A stretch of DNA of 64,000 nucleotides from Himantopus leucocephalus (lineage: Eukaryota > Chordata > Aves > Charadriiformes > Recurvirostridae), in NCBI GenBank assembly GCA_003993805.1, contig RSEF01000012.1:5104227-5168226 (forward strand). The letters are read 5' to 3'. The notes below the pieces were generated by a model. The model did not search any database. It was given only the letters and a program-made list of their open reading frames with translations, and was not told where the DNA came from. A program made the translations under genes and the position numbers. Of this stretch, positions 24,746 through 37,579 are shown one piece after another; the first letter of the stretch is position 1, and each line of letters starts with the position of its first letter.

Positions 24746-27700
24746 TTCGAGTCCAGGTAACTTTCAGGACAGCTTAAGACAGATTTTTTTAAAAGGATGC
24801 CAGGGTAATTTCTATTACAGTGTCATTAAAGTGAGCAAACTCCATTGGATATTCATGGTAAGAAACTTACGACATGCAGCAGGTTCTGAACCTCAGGAAT
24901 GTAGCCTGGCTTTATAGATCGTATTTGCCATGATTCTTCACTGTAACAAAAGTGAAGACACAAGCTAGAATTTGAAACAGGGTCTGTATGGTTATGTCCA
25001 AAACTAAGTATCATCTTACGCAATACGCATTAAACTACATTGTTCATATGCAGACCTTTTCTTTTATTACAAGAAAAAGCCAAATTATATATTCACCCAA
25101 CTCAAGATATGATTATTCCTCAGACATCTACGTAACAGCTGCAAATTTTTGCCCTAAGATCATTTTCATATAGAAATTAACTTTCATTGCGATCCTAATG
25201 CCACCAAACCAAATGGGAATTGTGACAGAGAGATTGAGGGGGAAGTATTGCATTCACCAGCCTGCTTGTCGCAAAACAAAAATGCTAACTTTCAGCCTGG
25301 TGTACTCAACAAGCGAACAAAATGATTCTATGAAAAATAACAGTCCTTTCCAATACAAAGTCAAACGGTCAGTTGCACATATAATTTTACCAGTAACATA
25401 AAATCTGAATCCTTTTGAAGATGTCAGTGGCATCAATTCACTTTAAGGTTAAATACAGTGATTTGATCCCACAAATTGCTAGCGCGCAATCTATTTTTCA
25501 AATCGCTGCGCCACAACTATAAAGCATTAGCCATCGCTCTCCCTTGCCCAAAAGCAGTTAAGAGTTACTTATTTGCTAGTTCCTACTAAAAATCAGAGAG
25601 GCAAAACCAGCCCAGTGTCATTTCTTTAAAAAAAAATAAATAATAATGTTGCGTTCTTGGCATTTACTCGTCTTCTTTGCTACTTGGCAAACAAAATGCC
25701 ATGAGCAGAAACTCCTCCGCTCCCTGCGCAGGCTCTTAGGGCAGCGCTGCTGCCCGCTGGGAAAAGGCTGATGTCAGCTCTGCAGAGCTCCCTGCCAGGA
25801 GAAGGAGGCCTTTGTTTTCAGCTGAACTGTGAAAATGAGAAAATGCCTCCAGCCTGACAAACAAGAAACCCACATAACGCAGGTCAGGCCTGAGACCTTC
25901 GCTTAAAGGTACAACACACTTCTTTCATATTCCCCTTACATCACAATGCCCAGACAGAGGTAATTTTACACAGGAGTTGCCATGAAATGCTAAATTCACC
26001 TTGGAAATGTAACAAAGCAGCTTCATTTGTTAAAAAAGACTGGTATAGCTCTCCAGCCACTTTACCCATACATAAAGCGCTTGTAATCCTTACATAAATC
26101 AAGCTCCTAATTACTCTTCTGTAAATCAAGGTGATTTTAGTGAAGTCATATGAAAACAAAGGCATGTTTCAACTTGAGGCTTAAAATAAGCTTGCTTCTC
26201 CTTTACAAAGCACCAGAAAATAAAGCATGGTACATAAAGCACATTTTAGTTCGGCAAGGTTATACTTTAGTAAATACATTTTAAGTAAAACATCTGAGGG
26301 CCATACAAGGGAGTGTGAAATGCAAATAAAGGAATTTCATATTACAGTGCCTAGGTTTTAATTTGGGGTGGAAGCATTCGTTTTTTCTCAAGTGAGGAGC
26401 TTATGGGTGTAATCCTTTATGACCACAAAAATACAGAAGCTGTATAAATACCGTCCAGTACACTGTCATAAGTAAGGCAGGCAGTTTCACCTATTGATTT
26501 TTAAAAATTAATCCACAAGGTCTCAAGTATATTTTGTTACTCTAAAGCTGAGAATTACCTCCTCTGAACAACAGAGCCTTTGATAAATTGTTCTTTGCAC
26601 AGGAATTCCATTACATATTTTAGAAACATAGCAGGATTGCCAGAGCATTTGATTTGCTCTACTCCAGAGACTGTAATCCAATAGTTGTGTTTTTCCATGA
26701 CAAAGGCAAACATACCCAAGTACAACTCAAAGAACCTGATCAAAAAAGATACATCAGGGAGTCACACCTGAGTGGGGAACATCTCAAAGCATTCAATTCC
26801 CAAACAAAAGGCTGGCATCACGGGATTGCTAATAAAGTATCCAAAGCATTTAAATGGATTCACTCCCACTGAAGCACAGTGACGGAGATGCTAGGCTGCT
26901 GGTACCTAAGAGTTAACATCCGATTGCTAACAAAAGGTTCTACCATTTCTAATGAACCACAGCACACAATTCTCGTCCTATTTAATTACGTTTCCAACCA
27001 CAATATGCTGGTGTTAAGAGGATGAATATACAACTGCTTCACAGTTCTACCAACGCAATCACAAAGACCCAAATGTCTGAACAAGAGCTGCTCGCTGTTA
27101 CAAAGACTTCTGTCTTCCAGGCACTGACTTCCAAATTAAAAAGATCTGCCCATCTGGACATTTAGAACAACTGAAGACATTCAGCCAGAGAAGTGTGGAT
27201 TTGAACAGCGCTATGTGGCAAAGGTGTGCAGTCTGTAGCCCTACCTAATATTGAGTCGGGCGGCTATGCCCAGTTTTTGTACCACCAACTCTTTTGTCCT
27301 ACGCTTTCACGGGACCTCATCCCAAAAAGTTCAAAATACACAGACTCTAAACTTCACCTTTAGAGCCCAAATCACAAAAATGTCTTTGCTATCACCAAAG
27401 ACACTGTGCCATTTAGTCTCCACATTATGCTCCACTTCTCCTACGGATTTGGTTTTCTAAATTGAATGTTGTCAAACTTACACTTCCAGAACCTCCAAGT
27501 CACTACAGTGTGACTGCCGTTATTGTGTTCCATAATGTATTTCTTTCCCCAAATCTACTGTCTTCTCTTTAGTGCAAACAAGTCAAGCTTCTACAACATA
27601 ATTCCCACCTCCAAAATAAAGTTTTTAGGACAGTTCCACAAAGTTTGAGTAATCCATTTCTACTGTTGAACCAAAACGTCATAATCCAAGAAAGAGGAAA

Positions 27701-27780
27701 AATATGAAAAACATTTGAAAAAATAACTTCGTTGGTGGTGGTGGCAGGGAAATGGGAGTAAAATTCAGAGAACGTTTGTG

Positions 27781-27843
27781 AACTTTTCTGATATATCTGA
27801 AATACATAGATATTTCAGTTATTTCAGATACATCACAAAAGTT
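27781..27843 (-). other. Near-perfect 24-bp inverted repeat; candidate intronic RNA hairpin
   Basis: Arm 27781-27804 and arm 27820-27843 are complementary at 22 of 24 positions around a 15-base loop. Transcribed with VGLL4 (minus strand), the two exceptions become one U-G wobble and one G-G mismatch, so the RNA would form a long stem with a small loop. On the plus strand they are A-C and C-C, so the minus-strand RNA folds better. The size suits a short pre-miRNA-like hairpin. It matches no mature miRNA I can recall and could also be a short palindromic element remnant. Confidence 0.5.
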
Positions 27844-29459
27844 TGAATTTTTGTAACATTCCCTTGGAAGTGTATTTTCATATGGCCAGATCAAATTTAC
27901 AAAATAAATTAGAAAAAAGATGGTCTCATGAATGCTACTTTGCATTATGATTCATCTGCAGAACATGGTTTAATTGGAATAGATTAAGTCCCATCACATG
28001 AACACTAGGCAGGCAACCACTGCTTTTTATTTTAGGAAGAAAAGATGCACATTTCATATACAAAATCGCAGAAAAGAGTTAAAACGTACCATACTGGATG
28101 AGTAAAAATGTACCATGCCGGAAAAGATCGGATAGCTTTAAAATATATCTAAGGGATCGCATGAAAAAACTGCCCGTATCTTTTAGTTTTGAACATTGGC
28201 TGCACGTGAGTCTGTTGGTTCAGACTTCATTATTTTTATGGCCTCCACTGTATAAAGTGTTACAATGTACGTAACTGCCAGCTGTGTTTTATTTCATCAC
28301 TAGCAAATGAGGTTTTAAAAAAAAAAAAAATCACACCTTTTCCCACAAGCTTACATAATAATTCAAAAATGCCATAAATGTCTTCAGTTGCGCCGTGTAC
28401 GTATGCCACAGAAACGCAGCATGCGGTTCTTTCCGATACCAGCGTTCTCAGCTCCAAGGAAAGGCTACAAATAGTTAAGTTTTCAGGAGAAAGAAGGAGG
28501 TATGTTGTAAATGAGAAGTCTCTCTCTGCTTGTGAGCTTTTATTGTTTTGCATTACTTCAGCACTGGATTCCTGATTTGTAACAAATTCCAAGACTGCAG
28601 ACTACAGGCCCAGCCTCTGACTAACACTGTGGTGATTTATTTGAGGATAAATACCTCTGTCCGCATCTTATGACTGAACACAACAGTCCACAGCAGCGTG
28701 GAATGCGGGGAATGCAGCGGCTGCGGGAGCTGAGGCAGCAGGGAAAGGCGCGCAGCTATCAGCCTGCCCTGGACTGCTGAACCGCTCCCATCGCTTCCTC
28801 CAGTCAAGAATGAAAGGAATTCCCTAAGCCTGCGCTTCATGCCAACCAGACTTGCCTTCCCAGGAATGAGAACACAGCAAGAATGGCATTTGATGATTAC
28901 CCAACACATGCACCTAACTCATCAACACCTTACCTGTACGAAAAATTCCACATCTGACTGTCAGAGCTGCGGTGCAATCCTCTAAGTCATGTTTAGCAAC
29001 AACTGCAGCTTGCCCAGTTGTCAAGGCAGACTACCGAGCAGCTGGCTCATAATCTCCCGGCCTCAGAAAAACGCCAAGCACTTCTGTTTCCCCTCCTTCT
29101 GCTTCCCCGCCCCCAGCGGCAGGGAGTACAGAGCGCTCAGAACCACGGGAAGCGAAAGGAGCAGATTACACAGAACAAAGGAACAATACTTTAGAAATTG
29201 CAAGGTGAATACGTATGTTTTGCTATAAATAGTTAAAGTCGGGCTAATTCCCATTACTTCACGCTGTATGAAAGCAAAAGGAAACAAGAAGGCCCCCATC
29301 TCTAATCACACCGGCCTTTGTGCAGACCTTCCATACAAACTGGAACAAAGGAAAAATCTAGCCCAAAGTTTTAGACACAGGACGATTTTAGCACACGCAA
29401 AAATGAAGAGGATAGCAGCAAATTCGATGAACCAGAGGTAACAAAAGCAAGACACTTAC

Positions 29460-29649
29460 AGATGCGGATTGAACATTCGACTCATTTTAGAAACGTGGTC
29501 ATTTTCACAGTCTAGCTCATCATCCCCTTGGTCCATGCTGAGCTTCCTCTTGTTGGGACTGATGGGAGGAGGGCCTGTGCGATGGTTGGTGAGAGCAGAG
29601 GAGACTGGGAGAGACTGCATTCTGGGCTCACCTCTTAGAGCTGCTTCAC
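29460..29649 (-). CDS. VGLL4: VGLL4 coding exon 2 (first coding exon visible in the window)
   Basis: This exon follows a strong acceptor (CTTCTTCCTGCAG) and opens with GT, completing a Gly or Arg codon begun in an upstream first exon. It then encodes EAALRGEPRMQSLPVSSAL, the proline-rich TGPPPISP, the basic NKRKLS, an acidic DDELDCEND patch and HVSKMSRMFNPH, with the last Leu split across the donor GTAAGTG. Length is 190 bp (62 full codons). All of this follows vertebrate VGLL4 with only conservative changes. With about 21-28 residues from the missing first exon the protein would be near 290 residues, the usual VGLL4 length. The Met in EPRMQSLPV is the first possible start if a noncoding first exon is used. 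Confidence 0.96.
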
Positions 29650-30367
29650 CTGCAGGAAGAAGACAAGTGAGAATGAACGTGACGGGGAAAAGGGAGGTAA
29701 AAGAGCGCGCTCGTTGAAAACGTACTTGCAGAAAAATTTCCCAAACACACGTCAGGTCTGCATAGGCACATTTAACATGGTCGCAAGATACATGAGGCAT
29801 CATAAACCATACTTTAGTGCTTTATGCTGGCATAAACAGTTGCAAAAAGGTAGTATGAGAGGGGTCAACTCACCCCAGATGATCTGAAAAGGTTGAGCTA
29901 ACGCAGCTTTCCAGCAGCGTTTTTATTCAGAAGCATTCCTTCTTACAAGCTGCCATTCCAACCCTGAACTCTCATTACCTCATTCTGCAAAGCATGACTA
30001 TCCGCAATGAAACAGGCTTTGTTCTTTTTCTTATGGTTGTGGTTATAAATTCCAGGGCTACAGTTCACATTTATGCCAAATATTCAAGATCTAAAAGTGA
30101 ATAAACGTTCAAATTCTCAAACGACTCCTTTTATAAAAGGCAGTCCAAAACAAGCTTGTCTAGTGTATAACTATGCAAGGTAAAAATTAGGGAAAAGATT
30201 GGAACTTGCTGATGCAAGGCTTAACTTTGTCCTTAGATGTCCTTCTCTATACTTTTAAACTATGTTTGGAGCAATGAACAAAACAGCACAATTCTTCAGC
30301 ACAAGAATCGCAAAATTTCAATTTTAAGAATGCTAATTTTCAACGGGCCAGACTGGTGCTAGAGTAC

Positions 30368-30769
30368 TGAGTAGATTATAAATTTTATATAATCTGAGAC
30401 TTATCAGAAAATGCCATTCACAGCATGTGGGAGCTGCGTATAATAACTCCAGAAGTGATACAATTAGCTTGCGCGTAAACACATTCCCATATTGTTACCA
30501 AAAAGTGTGACCACAGTACTTTTCCCATTCCAATTAAACGTCTCACTAAATGTATAGCCTAAAGCACNTGAGTAGATTATAAATTTTATATAATCTGAGA
30601 CTTATCAGAAAATGCCATTCACAGCATGTGGGAGCTGCGTATAAATAACTCCAGAAGTGATACAATTAGCTTGCGCATAAACACATTCCCATATTGTTAC
30701 CAACAAGTGTGACCACAGTACTTTTCCCATTCCAATTAAACGTCTCACTAAATGTATAGCCTAAAGCAC
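30368..30769. repeat. 200-bp direct duplication around a single N (assembly join)
   Basis: Bases 30368-30567 recur at 30569-30769 with an N at 30568. The copies differ by a one-base indel and a few substitutions. This is the longest of the N-flanked duplications and very probably an unmerged contig overlap carrying allelic differences. Confidence 0.92.
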
Positions 30770-33700
30770 AGTGCTGCATTTCGCCAGCGGTTATGGACTT
30801 TACTGAAACTCACATCCTTACAGCCGCAGGTCATATTTAGACCTCACAGGAATTTAAAGATGTTAAAAAATGCTTTTGGGGCTCCATAAGGGGCTAAATG
30901 GAGAAGAGCTAAATGAACCAGGGTTACCTATTCTGGTAGTACCCCTCAAATAGCCACTTTTGCTAGAGTTTAAAATTTGTATTTTTCCTACGCTGCCAGA
31001 AGCATTTTGTTTTTTTACACAGCCATAATTTCCAGAACTAAAATTAGGATAAAGTTAACTCCATCTACAGCCCTGAGGTACCTGACAATGGAAATCTTTG
31101 TACGCCACCACACATTTTCACATCATCGCCGAGGCAGATGATTTATAAAATGTTGCCTTAATTCCACACACGACAAATACTATTTTGTTGGAAAAAGAAC
31201 GAGTGAGGAGAAAACCTCCTGAATGTTTACCAGTAAAAATAAGCATTTTGCCAATTTAGTCAGCATAATATAAACTAGCAAATATACACTGACCTATAAT
31301 ACACCACAAGTCATGATTTCTATTAAAGACTCTGGCACCAAATCTAAATAGGAACTTTCCATCTCAGCTCTAAATAGTAAGAACTGTGCTCTACTGCAAA
31401 TGCTCTAAGACACAGACACCCAAACCCTCTCCCGTTCCAAACAACCAAAGTGTTAATTGGGAAGCCCTCCACAACCACTCTGGTGTCACAAGAGAAGCTT
31501 TTATCAAAAAAGACCTCTCATGTGAAACAATCTTCATATCGGTAAAATTTCTGGGTTTTTTCTTCAGCCTTTATATTATGCCAGTAGAAACCTCCACCTA
31601 CATAGTGTTCATGTTCTAAACTTTAGAAATAAACCACATCATACCTGTTTCTCTTAATGAGGAATCTCCCTCACTTTGAAAAAAATAAATTAATACCAAT
31701 GTCAAAAGATAAAACTTTCATCAGCTAAGGTTTGTGATACTTTCATCCCACCCATATGCAATCACTCTTCTCTCTGCAGTATCTCAGATCACTTCCGAAG
31801 ACTCAAACACAAAATTCCATTACAGGAATTATAAATTCCATGTAGGCACCTAACTTCTACTGACGACTCCTCAACAACTGTCAGGAATACAGGCAATGTA
31901 AATACCCATGTAAAGCTAACTCTGGTGTTTACAAAAGACAAAAAAACTCTAGACATTGTCCAATTTAGCAAGTTAGAAACTTTTCCTTTCCCAAACACCA
32001 GCTAGGAGCCTGATACTACACAATTACCTCAAAGGGTTTCTTTCTTTAAAAAAAAAAATAAAACCACATCTTATTATATGTACGGTAACAAAAGCATTTA
32101 TACATTAACATCCAGATTGAGTATAAAATGTGGTAAAAAAGCTAATGCTATTGTATGTTGGAATTAAAGAAACCCATTTTAAAGAAATTTAGCAAAGAAA
32201 GCAATGGCTTCGAATTAAAGCCTGGCAAATTTGGTAATGCATTTTCCTAATTGTAAAGTAACATGGTAATTATGCAGGGGACACCAAGGCCTTCAGATAA
32301 ACGTACCAGAACTGTCCAGTGTATCTGCAGCACCACAGGGCCATTCGGCCAAAATTAATCAAATTAACAAAGCTTCAAAGAAGCGGCAGCGGTGAGCAGG
32401 CAGGAGCAGCAAGAGCTCTTACACCCTCTATCTCTCAGAGGACAGGTGGGAAGGCACTGAGCACCTCCTCATGAGAAGCTACAGGCGCTCAGCATCTTCT
32501 AGAGCCCGCCCCGCAGACAGCAGCAGCAAACAAGAGAGTCCAGATGACAGGGTAAGATCAAGAGAAAAAATACCTCTACATTGTTCATTGGGATACACTG
32601 TGTATTCATATACTGTATTCGTACTGCACCAGGAGTTCTCATGTGGTCTCTAAGTTTGATTAGGGGTAAAACTGCTTTTTATTTAAATAAAAAGGCAACT
32701 TCTTCCCCCACTACTTTCCTCCTTACCGAACTGGAATTTAAAGCAGAGAGGGAGAAACCACAGCAGAGTCTACCACACAAAATGCTGTTTTACCGACTAG
32801 ATTTGCCTCCCCCAACTGCCCACGCTCCATGGTAACCAGACTCGCATCACACAGCTGGCAAGACAACACTGATAAAACAACTGTGTTTTATAAAATTCCC
32901 CAAGTCCAAACTCCAGTCTTCAAAATTCATTACTGTGACGGCTTGTATCTGCGCTGCAACTGAAAGCAGAGATAGCAAACACATTTATTGTGCCTCTCAT
33001 AATACTTCTCTTTGTTTCAGTAAGCAGCTGGCGTAAGGCACTCCAGATCTGCTGCTTTCAGATACTTCTACTTACAACTATTCATACTAGTCTCTTTTTT
33101 TTTTTTCCTTTTTTTCTTTTTTTACTAAAACTGTTCGGCAACACGATAAAGCACAGACAAGCTAAACAGAGATAACGACGTGACGTAGTGTCTGCCTATA
33201 CAGCAGTACTGCAGCAGTGCACTCAGTTGACAGAAGTCCATGCAGTCAGCAAGAATGTTCTTTATTTTAACCACTTAGGAGCCGAAACTGAAAGTGACTC
33301 AAATTAACACATGCAAACTAAATGTTTGTAAAACCAGCATGGCTCTTTTCAGACATATACACCACCAGGATAGTTCTCTGTAAACAGCGGATCTTCAACA
33401 CTGTTTGCGTTTCTCTTGCAGTTCAGTCACCAGGATCTGCGTCCCTACTGCAATGCCCCTGCAATGCAAACATCACAACAGCAAAAGTCATGTTTTTACA
33501 AGTGTGGATTTGATAGCAAGACACCAGAGAAGTCTTAAAATACGTCTGAGAACTCCAGGAGTTACCAAAGACTGGAAAAAAAAATATACACTCTTTTGGC
33601 AGCTAGCTTCCTTCCTCTCTGACCTAGCAACTCAGCTGCACTGGGACGCGGCTACCACAAACTATTCCCCCTCCCGATTTCCTCTCTCCCGCTGGCTACT

Positions 33701-36700
33701 ATTAATGCATAAAATCTGAGCATTAATTACAATCCAGAAGTGAAAGGCTTGGTCTTTCAAACTGAAGATTGACGTGATACAGACCTTAAGACAGATTGAA
33801 ATAAAACTCCTTGCAAGAAAATTCCAGCGCTGCCCTTGCCCGTTTTACTTTTCCATTCTGCATCTGACAAAAGGGTTTATCCACAAGAGTAAATTCCTGA
33901 CGGGTTTATTAACTTTGGGGAAAGTGGGGGGGGAAGAATATAAAAAAAAAAAATAAAAATTATTGATTGTGGTGTCTGTCACAGGGTCCTTACCCTTTAA
34001 GGTCTTGGATTGAATTACCATGACCTCAGGCTACTCAATTAATAAAATCATGGGCATGAGAGTTTAACAGTCTTTAATTAACATGCATTACACCTTTAAT
34101 TACCTTTTCCAATACCTCCATGCAGACAAACTCTCATTAGTAAAAGGAGTTGCCTCATGTTTCTACGGGCCAGACATTCCCGGGAATCAATAAAGCAGTT
34201 TTCTGTACTGATCCAAGATCAAAATTTAGCCCTCATGACAGATGAAACATTTCTGCTGAAAAGCCAAGACGTTCCCAAAAGCTACATATATGTGAAGAGG
34301 ATACTATAAAATGAAACTTGTTTTATTTTCTGTTCCTATATTCTAACAATCATGAGATTAAATTGCAAATAGAGTGGAATGAATTTACAAACCATTGCAT
34401 GTTTTCTTGCACTATCTCAAAGACAGAAGTCAGTCTGTGCCAACATAAATTGGGATAAATGGCATAAAAATTCCAATTCATGGACAAAAGTCACATGATT
34501 TTGAGATATCGAATACCAAGCAGGGAAGTCACCGCAAATTACTCAATTCAACAAGTCATCAAAACAAGTTATCACAAAAGAATCACAACACAGTATACCG
34601 CAGAAATTAATCTGCAGATGTTGTCAGCTGCCTAGTTGGGGTATTACTTCACAGCATACTGTACATTGTCAGAGGACTGATATCCTTGAAATTGTGAAAT
34701 TCCCCAGAAATTAAATCTGTGTGAAGAAGTTAGACTACAGACAACCTTAAAAGTATGTAATTTAAGGCAGATTTACTTCACTTGCTCGACCAAAGAAAAT
34801 TAATTAATCCATTCAGACCCCTCAGTAGTAAACCTCTGGTTGATGAAAAAAGATATCCCAAGAAGCAGTCACAAATGATATTTATTTCTATAATTGCTGC
34901 ATATTTCTATAGCCCCCACTCAAACAAACAAAAAAATCCCTAATGTAAAAACATCATTTTGCACCACTACTTTATTTCTGGATTGCAGTTTCTATAAAAG
35001 ATATGATTTAAGCAGAGCTTAAATAAGTTTTAGTTCTGGGAAGCAGTCTGCCAAACGCTGTCAACAAAGTCACAGTAGTCTGCATTTCCTTTGTAGTATA
35101 TAAAACAGGCCTACCTGGAGAGCGCAATAAAACAGCAAACTACAGGAACGACAAAAAATTAAGTATTAATGAGAACAGCCTAATCATAAAACGCTGCTAT
35201 GAAATTAGATCTTGGAAATATTTTTTATTATAATTGATAGATTTCTTTCAGCAGCCAACTTACCGATTCACTTATCTGACACATATTTTACTGACTTTCT
35301 TGTAATACGACAAAAAACTAATTTAGTAGAAACAAACACATGTAAAGAAAAATTGGCAAAAGCCTGCTCTCATCCGTTTACAAAACATATGAAAAGCACT
35401 TACTCCTGGAACCAAGCTCTGGCTACCACTGTGCAGAGATACGTATGCCAGAAAACCCATGGCCAAACCCGAAATACAGCGATTCAATCGACTATTCTCT
35501 TCTGGCTCCTCCATCTGACCATGCCTGCCAATGAGGGACACATGATGCTTGACATGGCAAGCAAGAACATAAAATAGTGACCTCTGCATTCAATCATCTC
35601 CACCCACTTTTTCCTCCTCTTCTGTTCAAAAGACTGCACAAAGAAAGGAGCCAGAACTTAGGTACAGCAGTATCACTTGCAGAGTGCAGGCATGCTTGCT
35701 TGAGGATCCTTTCAAAACACACGTATTGTTAAGCAGAGCTGAGTAAAACAGGTTAAAGCAGATTTCATCTTAACAGGTCTTGAAAATGCTACATTACATA
35801 CAAAACATTAAATCGCAACAGGCGGAAAATGGCAAAACTGCCTCCCCAAACGCAACTGTAACTGTATTTGCTCCTTCAAGTGTACTGTGGAAAACCGACT
35901 ACATCATCTTATATTCTCTCCCATCATATTGTAAAAGCATAGCTGTACCAAATAGCATATGCATACTCTCTGTACATAAATTGACTTACATGGGTAACTC
36001 TTTCAGTTCTACAAACTACTTCATAAACATAAGAGAACTATAAAGTCTCTGCTGGCCACTTAAAATAGCATTGAAATAAATTTTCTTCACTCTGCTAACC
36101 AGGTGCCAACTGGTAGAGTTGCCTTTTAATACACTTTTGGTGTTGAGTTTAAAAAAAAAAAAATTAACTGTAAAAAAGTATCTTGGTAAGCAGGCAAGAA
36201 ATTGATGGCATGGAAAGAAGGAGGGCAGCAGATATGTCACAAAGGAAGCAGGATGGAATAAATTTTAATGCTCTGGTCTGGCAGAGCTTCTTAATATTTC
36301 CTCTATCAAATTTCAATTTTCACACCTCGACAGTTGTGACTGTGGGGCTGTGTTCAGTTCCAACCCAACAATGAACTCAGGCTTAGGTCTAACTGTAGAG
36401 CATGGGACTACTTCGGAAATCTGCACATCTCCCTGTAAGACAGTGCCCCATTTAGCTAACTCTTGGAGCACCTGGCTGAGCTGGAAGTCTAAAAAGTGTT
36501 CCTTTCTTCTGCTTAGAGTACCTATACTCCTGTAAACTATGGCTAAAAAATGATTTCAGTTATCTGGCAGGCAAGATTTAAATGCAATCAATGCTAAACT
36601 ATGCTAATCTCCAGATAAATAGTACCAAGGATGTCTACAATACTTGTTAACATCAATGTCAAAAAAGGATTTCCCCCAGGTCAAGACTGAGGACGTTGCT

Positions 36701-36859
36701 CAGGAAGCAGGGTTGCTCCCACAGAGTACTCCTTTCTGAGCCTTTCTGCCAGCTCTCCCAGGAGAAACCTCCATCAAACATTTACAGTCAGTTTCAAGGG
36801 ACTAAAACTTAGCCCAAGTTACCATCTTCTGTTTGCTCAATGCACTAGAGGTTCTTACA

Positions 36860-37095
36860 AAAGAAAGGCAAGCTGCCGACCTAAGCCGAGCCACCAAGTC
36901 CGACCGGGTCCAGAAAGCAGCACGTGCCTTAATACGGGGCTGCGCTTGGGCACCCGGCCCTGCCCCATCGTACGGGCTTTGGTCCACAGCAAGATCCACA
37001 GTCGTTACAAACCAGCGGGCTGTCCTTCCCAGATACACCCTCACTCGGGCTAGCCTGCTCCTGGGACTCCACACGGCCACACACAGTCCTTGCCA
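36860..37095. other. Isolated GC- and CpG-rich patch
   Basis: About 230 bp with many CpGs in AT-rich intron. Overlapping open frames of 92 and 95 codons run on opposite strands, which is common by chance in GC-rich DNA. Neither product resembles a known protein. It may be a decayed GC-rich repeat or a small regulatory element. Confidence 0.3.
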
Positions 37096-37479
37096 CCACA
37101 GTCAAGATACTGGTACATAATGGAAACTGTCAGAAGAGCAAACGCGCCCCGATGTTAGATACTTCAAAACTGACAATAATACCTTGCTGAGTAAGCTGAA
37201 GAAGGTACAACTGCTAAACTCCTCTGCCTAATTGTACACCCTGTGTAGAAAGCTACTGATTACTTTTGTTCGGTGCAGAACAGCGTGACCCAACAAGGGC
37301 TTCCCGAAAAGGGGGGATACAAGAGAAAGGAAGACAAAGGGAGAAGCATGATTTACATTTTCTGCAGAAAACACTAAATTTCACATTCTTGTATTTGCTT
37401 AGAAAACATGACATTAGGATTTACTGGTCAGCAAAAGATACATGATCCATTTAATTCCCTGGCAAAACTCACTGCCCTG

Positions 37480-37579
37480 NNNNNNNNNNNNNNNNNNNNN
37501 NNNNNNNNNNNNNNNNNNNNNNNNNNNNNNNNNNNNNNNNNNNNNNNNNNNNNNNNNNNNNNNNNNNNNNNNNNNNNNN
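37480..37579. other. Assembly gap (100 N)
   Basis: Exactly 100 N, a gap of unknown true length in the upstream VGLL4 region. Confidence 0.99.

Larger units (their letters stand above)
11851..29459 (-). other. VGLL4: VGLL4 large intron (17.6 kb)
   Basis: The donor is GTAAGTG at 29459-29453 and the acceptor ATGTATTAG ends at 11851. The intron contains an old CR1 fragment near 13.6-14.0 kb, a younger-looking but still degraded CR1 tail at 24.7 kb, two single-N false duplications, one 100-N gap, a strong CpG island near 22.5 kb and the inverted repeat at 27.8 kb. No other coding exon was recognised. The remainder is AT-rich unique sequence. Confidence 0.85.
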
